From positions 124,001 to 188,000 of the forward strand of contig JAMXSV010000021.1 of the NCBI GenBank assembly GCA_027559495.1: a DNA stretch of 64,000 nt. Reading direction: 5' to 3'. Both the position numbers and the translations under genes were made by a program. Positions 45,618 to 56,535 of the stretch are shown here, in pieces. The stretch's first letter is position 1. Each line of letters starts with the position of its first letter. Source of the stretch: Aurifilum marmelostoma (Eukaryota; Ascomycota; Sordariomycetes; Diaporthales; Cryphonectriaceae). The notes below the pieces were generated by a model. It searched no databases, was not told the origin of the DNA, and saw nothing but the letters and a program-made list of their open reading frames with translations.

Positions 45618-48600
45618 ATGGACGACAGCTCACCGTCGGCGGACGCCACCAGCCTCTCAGAGGGCCATTCCGGCCTCGGGTCAGGGACTTCAGAGCTGGC
45701 TATGAACCTTGGCGCCGGGCTCGGAGACCTCGACATCCCGCTCGGCTTTGCTGACCAGGCCTGCAAAGAGTGTCGACGCCGCAAGTCCAAATGCAACAAG
45801 GCAATACCGACATGTAATCTCTGTGTCAAGTACAGGAGACACTGTCTCTATGAGAAGCACTCACGCACCCCGTTGACCAGAAAGTGGGTCTCTCCTCTTG
45901 CTCATCCCTCCATCTCGCCCTTGCCTCCTCACCCTGAGGACCTACCCCCCCGCGTCCTGTCCCCCCCCCCCCCTCTCTCTCTTCTGTTGTGTCGTTCATC
46001 AATCACACGCAGCCGCTCTTGTCATTCTCATCGCTAACAAAATGTGTACAGACACCTGACAGAGGTGGAGGAGAGGCTAGAGAGGGCTGAGGCACTGGTC
46101 CGCCAGATGCGCGCCCTCCTGCCGCCTCACCTCCTGCCACACAAGGGCGGTGCTGCATCTGGATCCAACCCGTCTCCCTCGCAGAGGCCAAACACCACAT
46201 CAAGCGAGTCATCCTTTGACTTTAGCAAGCTTGACCACCCCGCATCCGGTCCGGCCTCCTCCGACCCCGCCAGGACCCCGTCTCAGGTGAAGCCCGAGCC
46301 TTCCGACGATGTGCCTCACGCCAGTGAGTCGACTCCCGGCAGCAGGGGCCTGACTCCTGCCCACACCGCCGATCTCAAGCCTCCTGCCGAGTACCAGCCC
46401 CAGCGCGCCGAGAACGGCCGCCTGGCCCCCTTCCGCGTGCCTCAGAGGGGCATGTCTACCATCCTCGAGACGCCGCCCGCCACCGACGACTTCGAGTGGG
46501 ACGAGCAGGACGACATGGCCAGCCTCGCCGCCGCGCTGTCGCCCAACCCAAACGACCCGGACGACACAGCTCTGGACGGCATGGCCTCGCTGTCGGTCGG
46601 CGAGAAGGAGGGCGGCTACCTGGGGGTGGCCTCGGGTGCCGCCTTCATCCGGCTGCTGGAGCCCAACATGAAGAGGCGCACCTCCCAGACCAGGTCGAGG
46701 CCGTCCATGAGCTCCTACCCGTCGCTCATCCAGCAGCCCAACCCCAACCGGCAGATCGCCGACATCATGATCGACGCCTACTTCAAGCTCTACCACCTGA
46801 GCTATCCCATCCTCCACGAGCCCACCTTCAGGGCCCAGTTCTCCGAGGTCATCCCCCGCCCGCACGGCGACTCGTGGCTGGTCCTCGCCTACGTCGTCGC
46901 TGCCATCGGTGTCTGGAGCTCCGCAAAGTCCCCCGACAACCTCGACCTCCAGCTCTTCGCACAGGCCCGGTCCATCCTGACCTTCAACTTCCTCGAGCTC
47001 GGCAACCTGACCCTGGTCCAGGCCCTGACCCTCACCTCCAACTACCAGCAGAAACGCGACAGGCCAAACTCGGCCTACAACTACCTGGGCCTCGCCGTGA
47101 GGATGGCCATGGGGCTGGGCCTGCACAAGGAGTTCCAGGGCTGGAACATCTCACCGCTGAACATGGAGATCAGGCGCAGGGTCTGGTGGTCCCTCTGCGT
47201 CTTTGACTGTGGCGCTACGATCACCTTTAGCAGGCCTCTTACCTGGCCCTTTGACGGCGTCGAGGTGTCTCTGCCGAGAAATGTTCACGATCGGGTCCGT
47301 CTTTTCTGTTTTTTCTCTAAACCTATTTTTTTTCTTTCTTTTTTTTGTTTTTGTCCCCCCCCCCCCCCCTCTCTCTCGCTGTGAATATTCTTCTTATTTA
47401 ATAAGTCAAGAACCACTCCATGTGGTGCACTCACTAACATGAGAGACGCAAAAAATACAGGAACTCACACCGAACTCGCTCAGCTATCCCGCCGAGACCT
47501 CAGACATCACGCCCTACACCGCTGTTCGGATACAGGCGTCATTCCATCTCGCCACAAATTACGTCTACACCAGGGTGATCGGCAAGCCCCTACCGAGCGC
47601 CGAAGAGCTGGTGGAGCTCGACAAGGAGCGCATCGAGCCCTGGCTGAAGCAGATCCCGCCCTGTTTCGCCGAGTCTGCCACCGTCCCGCCGCAGTACACT
47701 TTCGCCCATGTGGGCCTGAGCTGGCGGTACCGGAATTTCCGCATCATCATGTACCGCCCCTTTGTGATCCGCAAGGCTTTCCGGGCCCGCGACGGTCGTC
47801 CCGACGATGATTCGCCTGCCACCCTGCATGCCTACAACAGCTGTCTGGCCGACGCAAAGTACTCCATCACGTCCATCAGCAACTATTGGTCCTCCAATGA
47901 GAACACCCGGATGGCCGCCTGGTATGCCCTGTAAGTCATGCAAGACCCTCCTCTGTTCTTTTCTCCTGATTACTGTAACGAAGGATACACCTGGAACAGA
48001 CCTCTGACTGAGGTGCCACACGCCTAGGTATTTCATCTTCCAAGCTGCGCTGATCCCCTGCATCTGCCTTCGAAACCTGCCCGTGTCCGAACAGGCTGCC
48101 GACTGGCGCCGTCAGATCACCACCGCCCTGCAGACCGTCGCCTCGCTCGCACCCGTCAACGTCAGCGCGGCAAGGTGCTACGGCGTCATCACCGAGCTGT
48201 GCGGGCGCTATCTGGACAATGTCCCGCCACCGTTCCCGCAGGCCTCACCAAGCATGAACCCCGTCGACAACATCCCGTCAATATCGAGCCACATGATGAA
48301 CAGCCCCCACCACGGCAACGGAGGCGCACACGCCCACATGCACGACCAGCAGCAGCAACAGCAACAACAGCAGCAGCATGGATCATCACACCACCAGAAC
48401 CCATACCACCAGCAGCAGCACATGGACGAGATGATGCTGGCTGTTGACGAGAGCCCCCAGACGCAGATGGAGAGCGTGTATCCCATGATGTGGCCTAATG
48501 TGCCCGCTTTCGAAGCGGCAGACCAGTTCATGGACGATGCTTGGATGGACTTTCTGGGCGCAGAAGGTGCTGCTGAAGGGGCTCACCCAGATGCACAGAG

Positions 48601-48619
48601 GGCTTGGTATGGTCAGTGA
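45618..48619 (+). CDS. Zn2Cys6 transcription factor with Gal4/Lac9-type linker
   Basis: Four exons (45618-45883, 46052-47294, 47461-47930, 48028-48619) give exactly 857 codons (856 residues). The binuclear cluster is at residues 49-76: CKECRRRKSKCNKAIPTC then CNLCVKYRRHC in the register C-x2-C-x6-C-x6-C-x2-C-x6-C. Immediately after it, SRTPLTRKHLTEVEERLERAE reproduces the linker and coiled-coil dimer start of Gal4/Lac9, read across the first intron. The middle-homology region (Fungal_trans) is clear: YFKLYHLSYPILHEPTF, YNYLGLAVRMAMGLGLHKE, EIRRRVWWSLCVFD, SRPLTWPFDGVEV. The C-terminus has a poly-Gln tract (10 Q), a His-rich patch and an acidic/aromatic end that may be the activation domain. 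The second intron uses an unusual gtccgt donor but the frame fits only so. It is a nuclear DNA-binding activator, probably of CGG-type sites; targets are unknown. Confidence 0.94.
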
Positions 48620-48799
48620 GCAGTATCATGGGGAAAGAATGGAGGATGGGAGGGCGGGGGACATCCTCACCTCTTTTGCCTGAGACTCCATGCCCCGAAC
48701 CACTCAATTAGCATCAATCACGAGTGGGAACCTGTGTTGGATATATCAAAAGGAGAAGGAGAGGGGAGAGAGGGGGAGACTTTCGTTGGACACAAAAGA

Positions 48800-49112
48800 A
48801 GAAAAAAAAAACGAAAAAATTCTATCGAGGCTCAGCATTTATTAGATGCTATTGCCTCTACGCCCAGCCATCACTTGATGCTACTGCGCGCCCCTCTTTC
48901 GAGTTGCCGGGTATTTCTTTGCAGTGAACTCCAACCCAGGGGTTAGGCACGGTTGGCACTGTGTCTGGGGATCATCGGTTAAAGCACGGTAATTTATGGA
49001 ATGTCTCTTTGGGAGCGACTCGAACCTGGGTGCTCCCCCATTGCAGGGCAATGGGAGCGGCAACCCCGTCCGTGTCGTTTATAAGCAATCTCTCCACTGA
49101 GCTAAACCCCCA
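48800..49112 (-). mobile_element. SINE-like element with tRNA-related Pol III head
   Basis: Read on the minus strand, the segment begins GGGGGTTTAGCTCAGTGG, a perfect A box (49094-49104), followed 67 nt later by a near-perfect B box GGTTCGAGTCG (49016-49026). The interval does not fold into a tRNA: the anticodon arm and T stem do not pair well. About 190 nt of unrelated body follow, ending in T-runs (48801-48825 region), which would both stop Pol III and form the tail. That order is the layout of tRNA-derived fungal SINEs. I found no clear target-site duplication and no second copy in this window. It might also be a degenerate intron-containing tRNA pseudogene. Confidence 0.5.
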
Positions 49113-49575
49113 ACGCGTACTGTCTCACCCACTTGGTAACTGGAGCTGTTGGTCGGGGTTATATGGGACGAAAGGAGACGTGAGGCGCCACCGCTCACCG
49201 CGGGGCGGGGGGAGTGACGGTGGTCTTTGTTTGGCGGGGGTCAACAGTTCAATTCCAGAACGTGCCAGTCAAGTTTACTTTTTTTTTTTTTTTTTTTTCC
49301 TTTTCCTCCTTTTCTTCTTTCTTTCCTTTCCTTTCCCTTTATCAGTATTTTTTTTTTTCCTTCCTCCTCTGCTGCGGGAGATGGCCCTCGAGGGACCGGG
49401 ATACAGACACCAAGTCTGCAAGCGCATAGGGAGTTTATGGGCATACAGGAAGGAGAAGGGAGACTGTGACATTGGAGGATTTCCGGAGGGGGGGTGTTTT
49501 GTTTATCTTTTGGAATCATGGTCTGATCACAATTTGTTCTTTTGGAGACGCAGAAAAGCAACCAACCCTGGCGTC

Positions 49576-49577
<2 letters not shown>

Positions 49578-49617
<40 letters not shown>
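49578..49617. repeat. (AT)20 microsatellite
   Basis: Forty bases of perfect AT repeat, self-complementary and likely to extrude as a cruciform. Confidence 0.96.
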
Positions 49618-49619
<2 letters not shown>

Positions 49620-50110
49620 TGAACGAGAGAGGGAGAGGGAGAGGCTGTGCAGGATGGGATGTGGGCGTATATGTCTACAATTAGTCACTTTTTACTAAGA
49701 AAAAAAAATCGACGATGGTATCAACGTCTATCTTGACATCATACCAAGGTCGCACACGTTGGTGGTGGTGGTGGTGATGTACTGGCTCGATCGGATATAC
49801 CGTCTGCTGCTAAACGCCGCCTTTGAATTGCTGCTGCTGCTGCTGCTTCATGGCGATGGTCTCTCGAGGCGGACTTAATAGGCCAGCAACCACGCAATCT
49901 CCGATCCAAAAGTACTCATCTGCCAGCTCTTGCTCCCTGGAGTTGAGCACTCAAAACAGACAGACACCACTGCCCCGTCCAAGATATATCAAACACACAC
50001 ACAGATTGACTCCATCATCCATCCACTCACTCAGCCTCAGAAAAAGGAGAAAAAAAAATAAAAATAACCCAGCCATCCAATCCACCAACCACCCTCATCA
50101 CCACCAAACC

Positions 50111-50608
50111 ATGGCCCAAGAATCCACCCGCATCCAGACAGCAAAGTCCTACCTCTCCCACTTCGACAACCTAGACGCAGCCCTCCTGACCTCCCCTCAC
50201 GACCCCAGACTACCAGCACATAATGGCCCCAGCCTCCCTAGCCATCCCCCCCCCCGCGACCGTGCAGGCTTCCTGCAGCACGAGGCCGGCCTCCGCCGCG
50301 TCCTGGCCGGGTTCCCCGTCACGACCAAGCAGATCTGGGAGAGCGAAGGGTCCAACAGCGTCGTGGTGTGGGCCGGCGCCTCGGCCGTGTTCCGCGACGA
50401 GGTCGTGCGCGGGCTGGGGGGCGCGTGGGACTACGAGGGGGAGTATGTGTTTGTGTTTGAGATGGAGGAGGGCGGGCGCAGGGTGAGGCGGTGTGTCGAG
50501 TTTCTGGACAGCAAGAAGACGGCCGAGGAGGCCTTTGTTCTGATCGGGCGGGCGAGGGAGGGGTTGGATCGGTTGGAGGGGGCGGGCGGTGGGAAGACGG
50601 TGGGATGA
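50111..50608 (+). CDS. NTF2-like (SnoaL-type) fungal protein
   Basis: A single exon of 165 residues from MAQESTRIQTAKSYL. The open frame continues upstream to 49823, but the ATG at 50111 has a good context (AAACCATGGC) and is where family similarity begins. Features: QTAKSYLSHFDNLDAALL (helix 1), RDRAGFLQHEAGLRRVLAGFP, then the cone-shaped sheet strands SNSVVVWAGASAVFRDEV, YEGEYVFVFEMEEGG and RRCVEFLDSKKTAE. These are hallmarks of a common small fungal family in the NTF2-like superfamily. No catalytic residues can be assigned; members range from enzymes to ligand-binding proteins. It is convergent with the orphan gene at 50793. Confidence 0.85.
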   Translation: MAQESTRIQTAKSYLSHFDNLDAALLTSPHDPRLPAHNGPSLPSHPPPRDRAGFLQHEAGLRRVLAGFPVTTKQIWESEGSNSVVVWAGASAVFRDEVVRGLGGAWDYEGEYVFVFEMEEGGRRVRRCVEFLDSKKTAEEAFVLIGRAREGLDRLEGAGGGKTVG

Positions 50609-50792
50609 GGAAGGGGGAGGAGGGTGACTTGTGGTGGTGCGGGCAGGTTGGGTGGGTTAGTGACCACTTCTGATGGTGGAAAGGAAAAGGGAAAAAGGTG
50701 CATTTTCCTCGGGCAGAGTTATTCAAACACTCGTTTTGAAGTTCATCCTAGCCACCAGCGAGACAAAAAGAAGAAAAGAACCACCGTCAGCC

Positions 50793-51638
50793 TTAGGTGG
50801 CTGAGCTCGTCTCCTCCCCGGAAGCCTTCCCATCGTCACGACCACCCTCCTCCTCGCTCTCCTGACAGTGTCCCGCCACAAAGACAGCAGCAATCGTAAG
50901 CCCGTCTTCGACAGGATCCTCCACCTCCGTCGTTAAAGAAACCTCGGCCTCGCCCCGCGCCCAAAGACCCGTCGTCCACGTCGCCTCCTCCTCCTCCTCC
51001 TGACCCCGAGCAGACCAAGAATGCCTCTCGTTCCCGACGGAGAACGTGACCCGGGCCCCAGGTCGCACCCAGACAGGACACAGAAAGGTATCCGTCGGGT
51101 ACGCCAGCAGCTCCTCGCCCTTGGCAAAGGGCGTCCTGAGCACCCCGAGCGACACGGCAGACCCGTCCGCCGCGTCGAACCGGCCCAGCCTGCTGCCTCC
51201 TTCCTCGGCCCGCAGCGCCCGCCACAGGTCCGCAAAGACGTGTCGGTAGCTCTCGTACACCCCTTCCCGGAACGGCGACTCGGCGCTGTGCGAAGACGGT
51301 GGCGGGTCGGCCTGGACGCTCACGACGGGCGCACCGAGGAGCGGCAGCTGAGTGCGGCTGAGCCAGCGGGCGTGGTCCCAGCGCGCCTTGACGTCGTCGT
51401 CGGCTTCTTCTTCCATGATCTCCCCCGAGACGGCCCCGCAGAGAGAGCGGAACCGCTCCTGCACGGTGGCGGGGTCCTGAAGCTCATGGTCGGACAGCGA
51501 CGGGTCAAGGAGCCAGACGCGGCGGAGGGTTGTGGTCATCTGCTGGAGGGCTTGGTTGGTTGAGAAGTCGATGGTTCGCAGGCCCCGGGGCTGCTTTGGG
51601 GGCTGAATGTCTTCGTGTTGCTGTTCGGTGGTGGACAT
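50793..51638 (-). CDS. Orphan fungal protein of unknown function
   Basis: A single exon of 281 residues, starting at MSTTEQQHEDIQPPKQP (51638). The frame extends further upstream but that part lies in a likely leader with an unrelated composition. The centre looks globular: a helical segment (NQALQQMTTTLRRVWLLD), YRHVFADLWRALR, then beta-rich VSLGVLRTPFAK, DTFLCPVWVRPGARVTF and a final TIAAVFVAGHC. The tail is acidic (EESEEEGG-like, Ser/Thr end). No signal peptide, membrane segment or known motif was recognised. Codon usage is GC-rich like its neighbours, and the antisense open frames here are shadows. I would call it a real but unassigned gene. Confidence 0.7.
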   Translation of the reverse strand: MSTTEQQHEDIQPPKQPRGLRTIDFSTNQALQQMTTTLRRVWLLDPSLSDHELQDPATVQERFRSLCGAVSGEIMEEEADDDVKARWDHARWLSRTQLPLLGAPVVSVQADPPPSSHSAESPFREGVYESYRHVFADLWRALRAEEGGSRLGRFDAADGSAVSLGVLRTPFAKGEELLAYPTDTFLCPVWVRPGARVTFSVGNERHSWSARGQEEEEEATWTTGLWARGEAEVSLTTEVEDPVEDGLTIAAVFVAGHCQESEEEGGRDDGKASGEETSSAT

Positions 51639-52173
51639 GTTTGATATGATGGGTGTGTATATTTGTGAATGTAATGTACGTATATCTGGGGTTGCAACGG
51701 GGAGGTTATTGGAGTTGTGAGGAGACACACGCGGCCTCGTATCCCGCCGTTCATGCGGGGGATCGATCACATATAATATGCGATTTCTCCCCGCTGGATA
51801 ATCATTTATGGTTTCGGTTCGGCAAAGCGTTGGAGAGCATCTCCTCTTTTCCCTTCACTTCCTCGTCATCGGGTTGGATCTCCGCACTCATCAGCCTCTA
51901 CGGGCCAATAGACAAGAGGGCGGAGAGGGAGCGATGCGGAAAAACTCCTTGCCAAATGCTGTGCGGATCGGCTTGGCCAAAACCGTAAAACATTCCTCAA
52001 GTCGGCCTGTCAGCCAGATCCCACCAATATGGCTATTGAGTTAATTTCATGTCCAACAGATTGAAGATCCAACGTATCATAAACGTCGTGGTCATTGTCG
52101 TCGTCATCATCATCGCCAATTATGCGACCAGAATTGGACGACTTCCGTCCAAGCGAATCGCCATACAGGCAGT
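51639..52173. other. Intergenic region without a gene
   Basis: It is the upstream region of the orphan gene and the 3' flank of REV1. No feature recognised beyond a GTC/ATC-type triplet stretch near 52085-52115. Confidence 0.55.
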
Positions 52174-55100
52174 TTAAAATGTCATCGGGCCCAGGCCCCT
52201 CTCGCTTAGAGCGCCCTGCACTGCGCTCTTGATGCCGGCCAAGGCCTCTCTCCAGCTCTTCCTTCCCCTGTCATTCCCAGCAGAGTCGTCTTCTTCGATG
52301 ATCCAGTCCAGCCACATGACCAGCTTTCTCGCCTTGTTCATATCCCTCTCCTCTGTGACAACTCGTGCGAGGTACTTTTCGAGCACTTCCACGTCAGCCC
52401 GGTGCGGACCCTCGTCCTTGGTCTCGCGGTGCCATGCGCTCAGCATCTCCTTCACCTCCTGCACAGACGTCAGAGATGTCGCTGCAAATGCAACTTTGGA
52501 CGGCTGTTTTGGGAAATTGATCTTGGTTTGTCCACCGCTCGTCAGCTCCCTCGCCCGACCAGCAGCGCCGCGCCGACCCGAGTCTGGCAGGCTCAGGCCC
52601 AAACCGGCCTTCTGAGCGAGCTTCTGCCTGCGGTGGTCTGCCACGACATCCCTTCGGACCTCCTCGGGCAGCTCGGCTAAAAAGGCCGGGTCAAGCTCTT
52701 CGATCTCTTCGGCGATGTTCTCGATTGCTGCTCTCCTGTCATCCATGGTGACAAGGCTGGTCTGGACCCGCCCGGCATTGGCATCATGTTGTCTCTCGCG
52801 AGCCCGGCTCAGCATACCTCGAATGCCTCCTCGGCCTCGCTGGTGCGCAGGACTCTTCTTGGGCTGCTGGCGAGCACTGGTCCTGTCTCTGCGTGGTGTC
52901 TGTGGCTGCGCAGGGTTGGCCTGCCTACGTCTTTCACCATACGATGCCAAGACTTCCATCTGCACGTCCTCTGGAAGGGCGTTGAACACCTCAGGATCGA
53001 TATCAGATGGAATCTCATCATCCATGACAGCAGGGCTTTGGTCTCGGCTTTCAGATCTCGCGGGGGACTGATCCCTGAGCAAGCCAGCCCCAAGGGGGCG
53101 CGACTTTGGCTGAGCCATCAGCCGGCTTCGGATGTCCTGGGGCAGGGCTGCTATGACGGCAGCATCTGGGTTGGTCGGCATGATAAATTGCGTCCCCATC
53201 ATATTCAGTGGCGTGCTGGCTTTCTCATCCGCCTCGTTCGCTCTTGCTAGGGCAAGGGCTGGGTGCACAGACGGGTGTTTCGGTTTCTGAGGGGTCACGG
53301 GATCTTCTGCAATGGGATCGTCAGACGCATCTTTCCGCCGCGCCTGGTGATTGATCATCTTGAACTGCTCAGGGCTGCCAAAATCCGATATCTCATCAGC
53401 AGCACCCTTGATCGGGGACGCTTCTGATTTCTTGGCTGTGGTGGGATTGAGCGGAGCAGTGACGAAGGCACCGAAAGTCAGCCTCTTTTGGCTCCCATCA
53501 GGCGCAGCCGTAGACGCCTTGATCGGTTCCAATTTCTGAAGCTGCACACCCAGGCCTCGCAGGTCGCCTGGGCTAAATTTAAAAGACCGTAAGATAGAGA
53601 CAGCCTCCTTGCCAATCGCCTCCGCGTTGTTTGTGGCGACTCCGAAGACGGCGCTCTTGTTGAACATGTCGCATTTCCCATGACCAAGATGCTTCGCAGG
53701 GTCCAAGGGTGCGTCTAGAGACCTGCGCATGATCTTCATGGTGAGATGCGTACCCTTGACGCCCTCGTTCAGCAGCCGTCTCTCCAGCTCCTTGCACAAG
53801 TTCATGACGAACTCTTCTGCCTCTGGCTGGTTGATGAAACGGATGCCCCAGTTGACCTCCGCCGAGACAGATTTTCGCACCGGCTGGTCCCCTATCTCGG
53901 CGCGATCGATGCCCCTGGCGTATTCCCAGAGCTTTTCTCCGGTCTTTGGTCCCAGGAGAGAGACAAGGCGTTCCTTGGAGGCGTCACGAATGTCTTTGAC
54001 AAGTCTGAAGCCGGCTTCTTCTAATTTCCCGCCGATGCTGTAGGCGACACCGGGCAGGTCTTCCACTTTCAGCCCGCCTAAAAAACCCAGAACTTCCTCG
54101 GGCATGATGTGGTACTGACCAGCCGGTTTTGCCCGGCGCAGAGCAACCTTGGCCAGCAGAATATTGCCTCCGATGCCAACGGATACATTGCAACCCGTCT
54201 TGTCCTTGATCCGTGCCCGCAGTTCGGTAGCAATGTTGTTGGCCTTTTCCTGCTCTCTCCAGATGCTACCTTCAGAGACACCGTGGCCGCCTGATCCTGC
54301 AGCGCTCAACACAAGCGACGTGATGTCGACCAGGGCTTCATCGATACTGACGCTCTGCACGACACCTCCGACTTCTAGTATCGCCTCATAAAATAGCCTG
54401 CTGGCTTCTTCGTATGCCGGAAAGTCGTATGGCAGTACTTTGAGATCTGCACACAACTCCAGTGCCTTCTTCATCCACATGCCATTTTTGACACCAAACT
54501 TGCGCGCTGGGTAATTGCAGGAAGCAATTTCCGAGCCGGTGCCAGTGCTGTGCGCCACCACGGCGGGCTTGTCGACATACTCAGGGGCACTCTTCAAAGA
54601 GACGGCACAGAAGAAGCTGTCAAAGTCGACGTGCATGATATAGCGTCTCGCTCCAGAGCGGCGCTTCACAGCTTTGCGTGACCCGGCGTTCTTCTCGTTG
54701 GCAAGTCTTTGCATCCTCGACTTCAGCTCGGCCTTCCAAGTTGAGAGATGGTGCAGGCGGCTTTGGTCGTAGTACTGCTGAAGGAAACCCGGGTTCGCAG
54801 TAGACGACTTCCTCAGTCTTGGGTCGGATAAAAGCCAGGCATTATGCTCTTCCGAAGTCATCGGTCTCTCGTGGGCGTTACCAGGCGCTCTCTTCCCGAC
54901 ATCAAGTGGAGGCGACTTATCAGGATTTCTGAGGGCGTCTTCCTTGTTGTGGGCAGGCTCAACTGTCTCTGAGCCCAGGTCATCGTCGACTTGCATAGGC
55001 TCCTCCACTGTTTGGTGGTCATCGGCACCAGCGTCATGACTCATCGATGGCACTGGAGCAGGAGCCAGACTCTTGGAGTTCAAACTTGCAAGTTGACCCT

Positions 55101-55815
55101 GGATCTGGCTGTAGCCACCAATATTCTCGTCGTCATCTTCGATACTTTCCGGCGGCCGGAGCTTCGATGGTGTGAATTTAGATGGGGTAGGATTCTGTGA
55201 TGCAGAGGATGGACTGCCCAGCCGTGCTGCTGAGGCCGCCGAATTCCTAAATTGACTGGCATAGTAGCCATTCTGGATATGGTCGTTGTAGCCTCTCTGA
55301 GACGTATTTGTCTGCGAGGAGAGCTTGCCACCATCGAAACTGATAAGCTTCTGCCGCGGACCCTCGTCAAGCACGCGGTAGTCGGACCACGGCAGCACGC
55401 GGCCTGCTGCGATGGAGTCGACCACCCAAGCCGGCTTGACGATGCGGTATTCCTTGAACTCGACAGCCTTCTTGGGCGTCAGCGATGAGGCGATGATGTG
55501 CGTGGCCGAGGTCTTGCCGTCGAGGTACTGCAGGAACCCGGCACCGTGGGCCACGAGGTCCTTGTGGAGGATGTGTAAAGGGGGCTGGGTGTATCCGGAG
55601 ACATGGGCCACGATGCCCTTGAAGATCTGAGGCTTGCCGCTGCTATCCCTGAGCTCGGCGTCGAGGTTCTGCAGCTTGATCTTCTTGCGCCTCATGTAGT
55701 CGCCAAAGCCACCAAAGGAGCTCGCCTCATACTCCTCGCCGCCCTCATCGGAGAAGGTGTGGCCCTCGATGCGCTTGCGCACAGCGCTGGAGTTCTTGTC
55801 TAGTCGACTGCCCAT
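52174..55815 (-). CDS. REV1: DNA repair protein REV1 (Y-family deoxycytidyl transferase)
   Basis: One uninterrupted frame of about 1213 residues; MGSRLDKNSSAVRKRIE at 55815 is preferred, with another Met two codons earlier. Order of domains: BRCT (about 60-150; IFKGIVAHVSGY, THIIAS, IVKPAWVVDSIAAGR), linker, Y-family polymerase with catalytic Asp397 in HVDFDSFFCAVS and Asp492-Glu493 in VSIDEALVDIT, little finger (VNWGIRFINQPEAEEFV), two ubiquitin-binding motifs (DIDPEVFNALPEDVQMEV and ELDPAFLAELPEEVRRDVV), and the C-terminal REV1 domain that binds other polymerases (AWHRETKDEGPHRADVEVLE). REV1 inserts dC opposite abasic sites and guanine adducts and scaffolds Pol zeta on ubiquitylated PCNA in the nucleus. 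Length is close to other ascomycete and human REV1. No defects seen. Confidence 0.96.
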   Translation of the reverse strand: MGSRLDKNSSAVRKRIEGHTFSDEGGEEYEASSFGGFGDYMRRKKIKLQNLDAELRDSSGKPQIFKGIVAHVSGYTQPPLHILHKDLVAHGAGFLQYLDGKTSATHIIASSLTPKKAVEFKEYRIVKPAWVVDSIAAGRVLPWSDYRVLDEGPRQKLISFDGGKLSSQTNTSQRGYNDHIQNGYYASQFRNSAASAARLGSPSSASQNPTPSKFTPSKLRPPESIEDDDENIGGYSQIQGQLASLNSKSLAPAPVPSMSHDAGADDHQTVEEPMQVDDDLGSETVEPAHNKEDALRNPDKSPPLDVGKRAPGNAHERPMTSEEHNAWLLSDPRLRKSSTANPGFLQQYYDQSRLHHLSTWKAELKSRMQRLANEKNAGSRKAVKRRSGARRYIMHVDFDSFFCAVSLKSAPEYVDKPAVVAHSTGTGSEIASCNYPARKFGVKNGMWMKKALELCADLKVLPYDFPAYEEASRLFYEAILEVGGVVQSVSIDEALVDITSLVLSAAGSGGHGVSEGSIWREQEKANNIATELRARIKDKTGCNVSVGIGGNILLAKVALRRAKPAGQYHIMPEEVLGFLGGLKVEDLPGVAYSIGGKLEEAGFRLVKDIRDASKERLVSLLGPKTGEKLWEYARGIDRAEIGDQPVRKSVSAEVNWGIRFINQPEAEEFVMNLCKELERRLLNEGVKGTHLTMKIMRRSLDAPLDPAKHLGHGKCDMFNKSAVFGVATNNAEAIGKEAVSILRSFKFSPGDLRGLGVQLQKLEPIKASTAAPDGSQKRLTFGAFVTAPLNPTTAKKSEASPIKGAADEISDFGSPEQFKMINHQARRKDASDDPIAEDPVTPQKPKHPSVHPALALARANEADEKASTPLNMMGTQFIMPTNPDAAVIAALPQDIRSRLMAQPKSRPLGAGLLRDQSPARSESRDQSPAVMDDEIPSDIDPEVFNALPEDVQMEVLASYGERRRQANPAQPQTPRRDRTSARQQPKKSPAHQRGRGGIRGMLSRARERQHDANAGRVQTSLVTMDDRRAAIENIAEEIEELDPAFLAELPEEVRRDVVADHRRQKLAQKAGLGLSLPDSGRRGAAGRARELTSGGQTKINFPKQPSKVAFAATSLTSVQEVKEMLSAWHRETKDEGPHRADVEVLEKYLARVVTEERDMNKARKLVMWLDWIIEEDDSAGNDRGRKSWREALAGIKSAVQGALSERGLGPMTF

Positions 55816-56535
55816 GTTCACGACAGCTGGGGCGGCCTCATCGGATCACGGCAGCAGCGGATGAACGTGCCAGGCTGAGAATATCGAGAGTCTGACCTTC
55901 ATGGTCGTGTTGAGAGTAAGACCCAAAACAGACAGAACAGGACATTTCAGAACGAGGTCTCAGGATGAGGAGAATATTGTAGGAGGATTGGTTGCTTCGG
56001 GATAGTCATGCTGCGTTTCGGATCGGGATGAAGATGGGATGTTGAACGACGTGTGAACTGGGTGGTGACGTGAAGCGCGTCTGGAGGCGTCCACTAGTAA
56101 ATGTTACTTGGGTGGCAGGGTGGGTCGAAGTATTCCAGGGGTTAGGGTTCCAGAACAGGCCCATCCACTTATGTAATCAAGATCACTAGTGATGGACTCA
56201 GCCTGTTTCCACCCATATAGGGTAGCTGCTGTTAGTTCCCATATCGTTCTTGCCCTTCTCCTGTAATCACCGTCGTCATCAACATTGCCATCGTGTCTTT
56301 TTGTCCCTATGCCTCCTTTCTTTCACCGCCACCATCGTGTCTCCCACGCATATTGAGTTCAACCTAGGAGTCATTTCAACCTGCTCTCGGATACGATCTT
56401 TTCTTGTCCTGATACTCGACGCTACGAATGAGGAAGAGATGCTGTCTAGAGGTGGGTACTCCTACTGCAGCTGGTGTTTACTTTTGAGTTTACGATCAAG
56501 GTCGCCCACCCAGCCGTTTCTCATCCGACAGGTCC
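55816..56535. other. Intergenic region without a gene
   Basis: REV1 promoter and 3' flank of the P450. A short plus-strand frame at 56250-56552 has no family resemblance. Confidence 0.55.

Larger units (their letters stand above)
48620..50110. other. Repeat-rich intergenic region
   Basis: Besides the SINE-like element it holds T20 (49279-49298) with T/C-rich continuation to 49370, the (AT)20 tract, and GTG and CTG trinucleotide runs (49759-49775, 49830-49846). The last 100 bases are the A- and C-rich leader of the NTF2-like gene. No gene seen. Confidence 0.55.

Noticed and set aside
46209..47126. 305-residue minus-strand frame within the Zn2Cys6 gene
   Set aside because: Antisense shadow of the middle-homology region.
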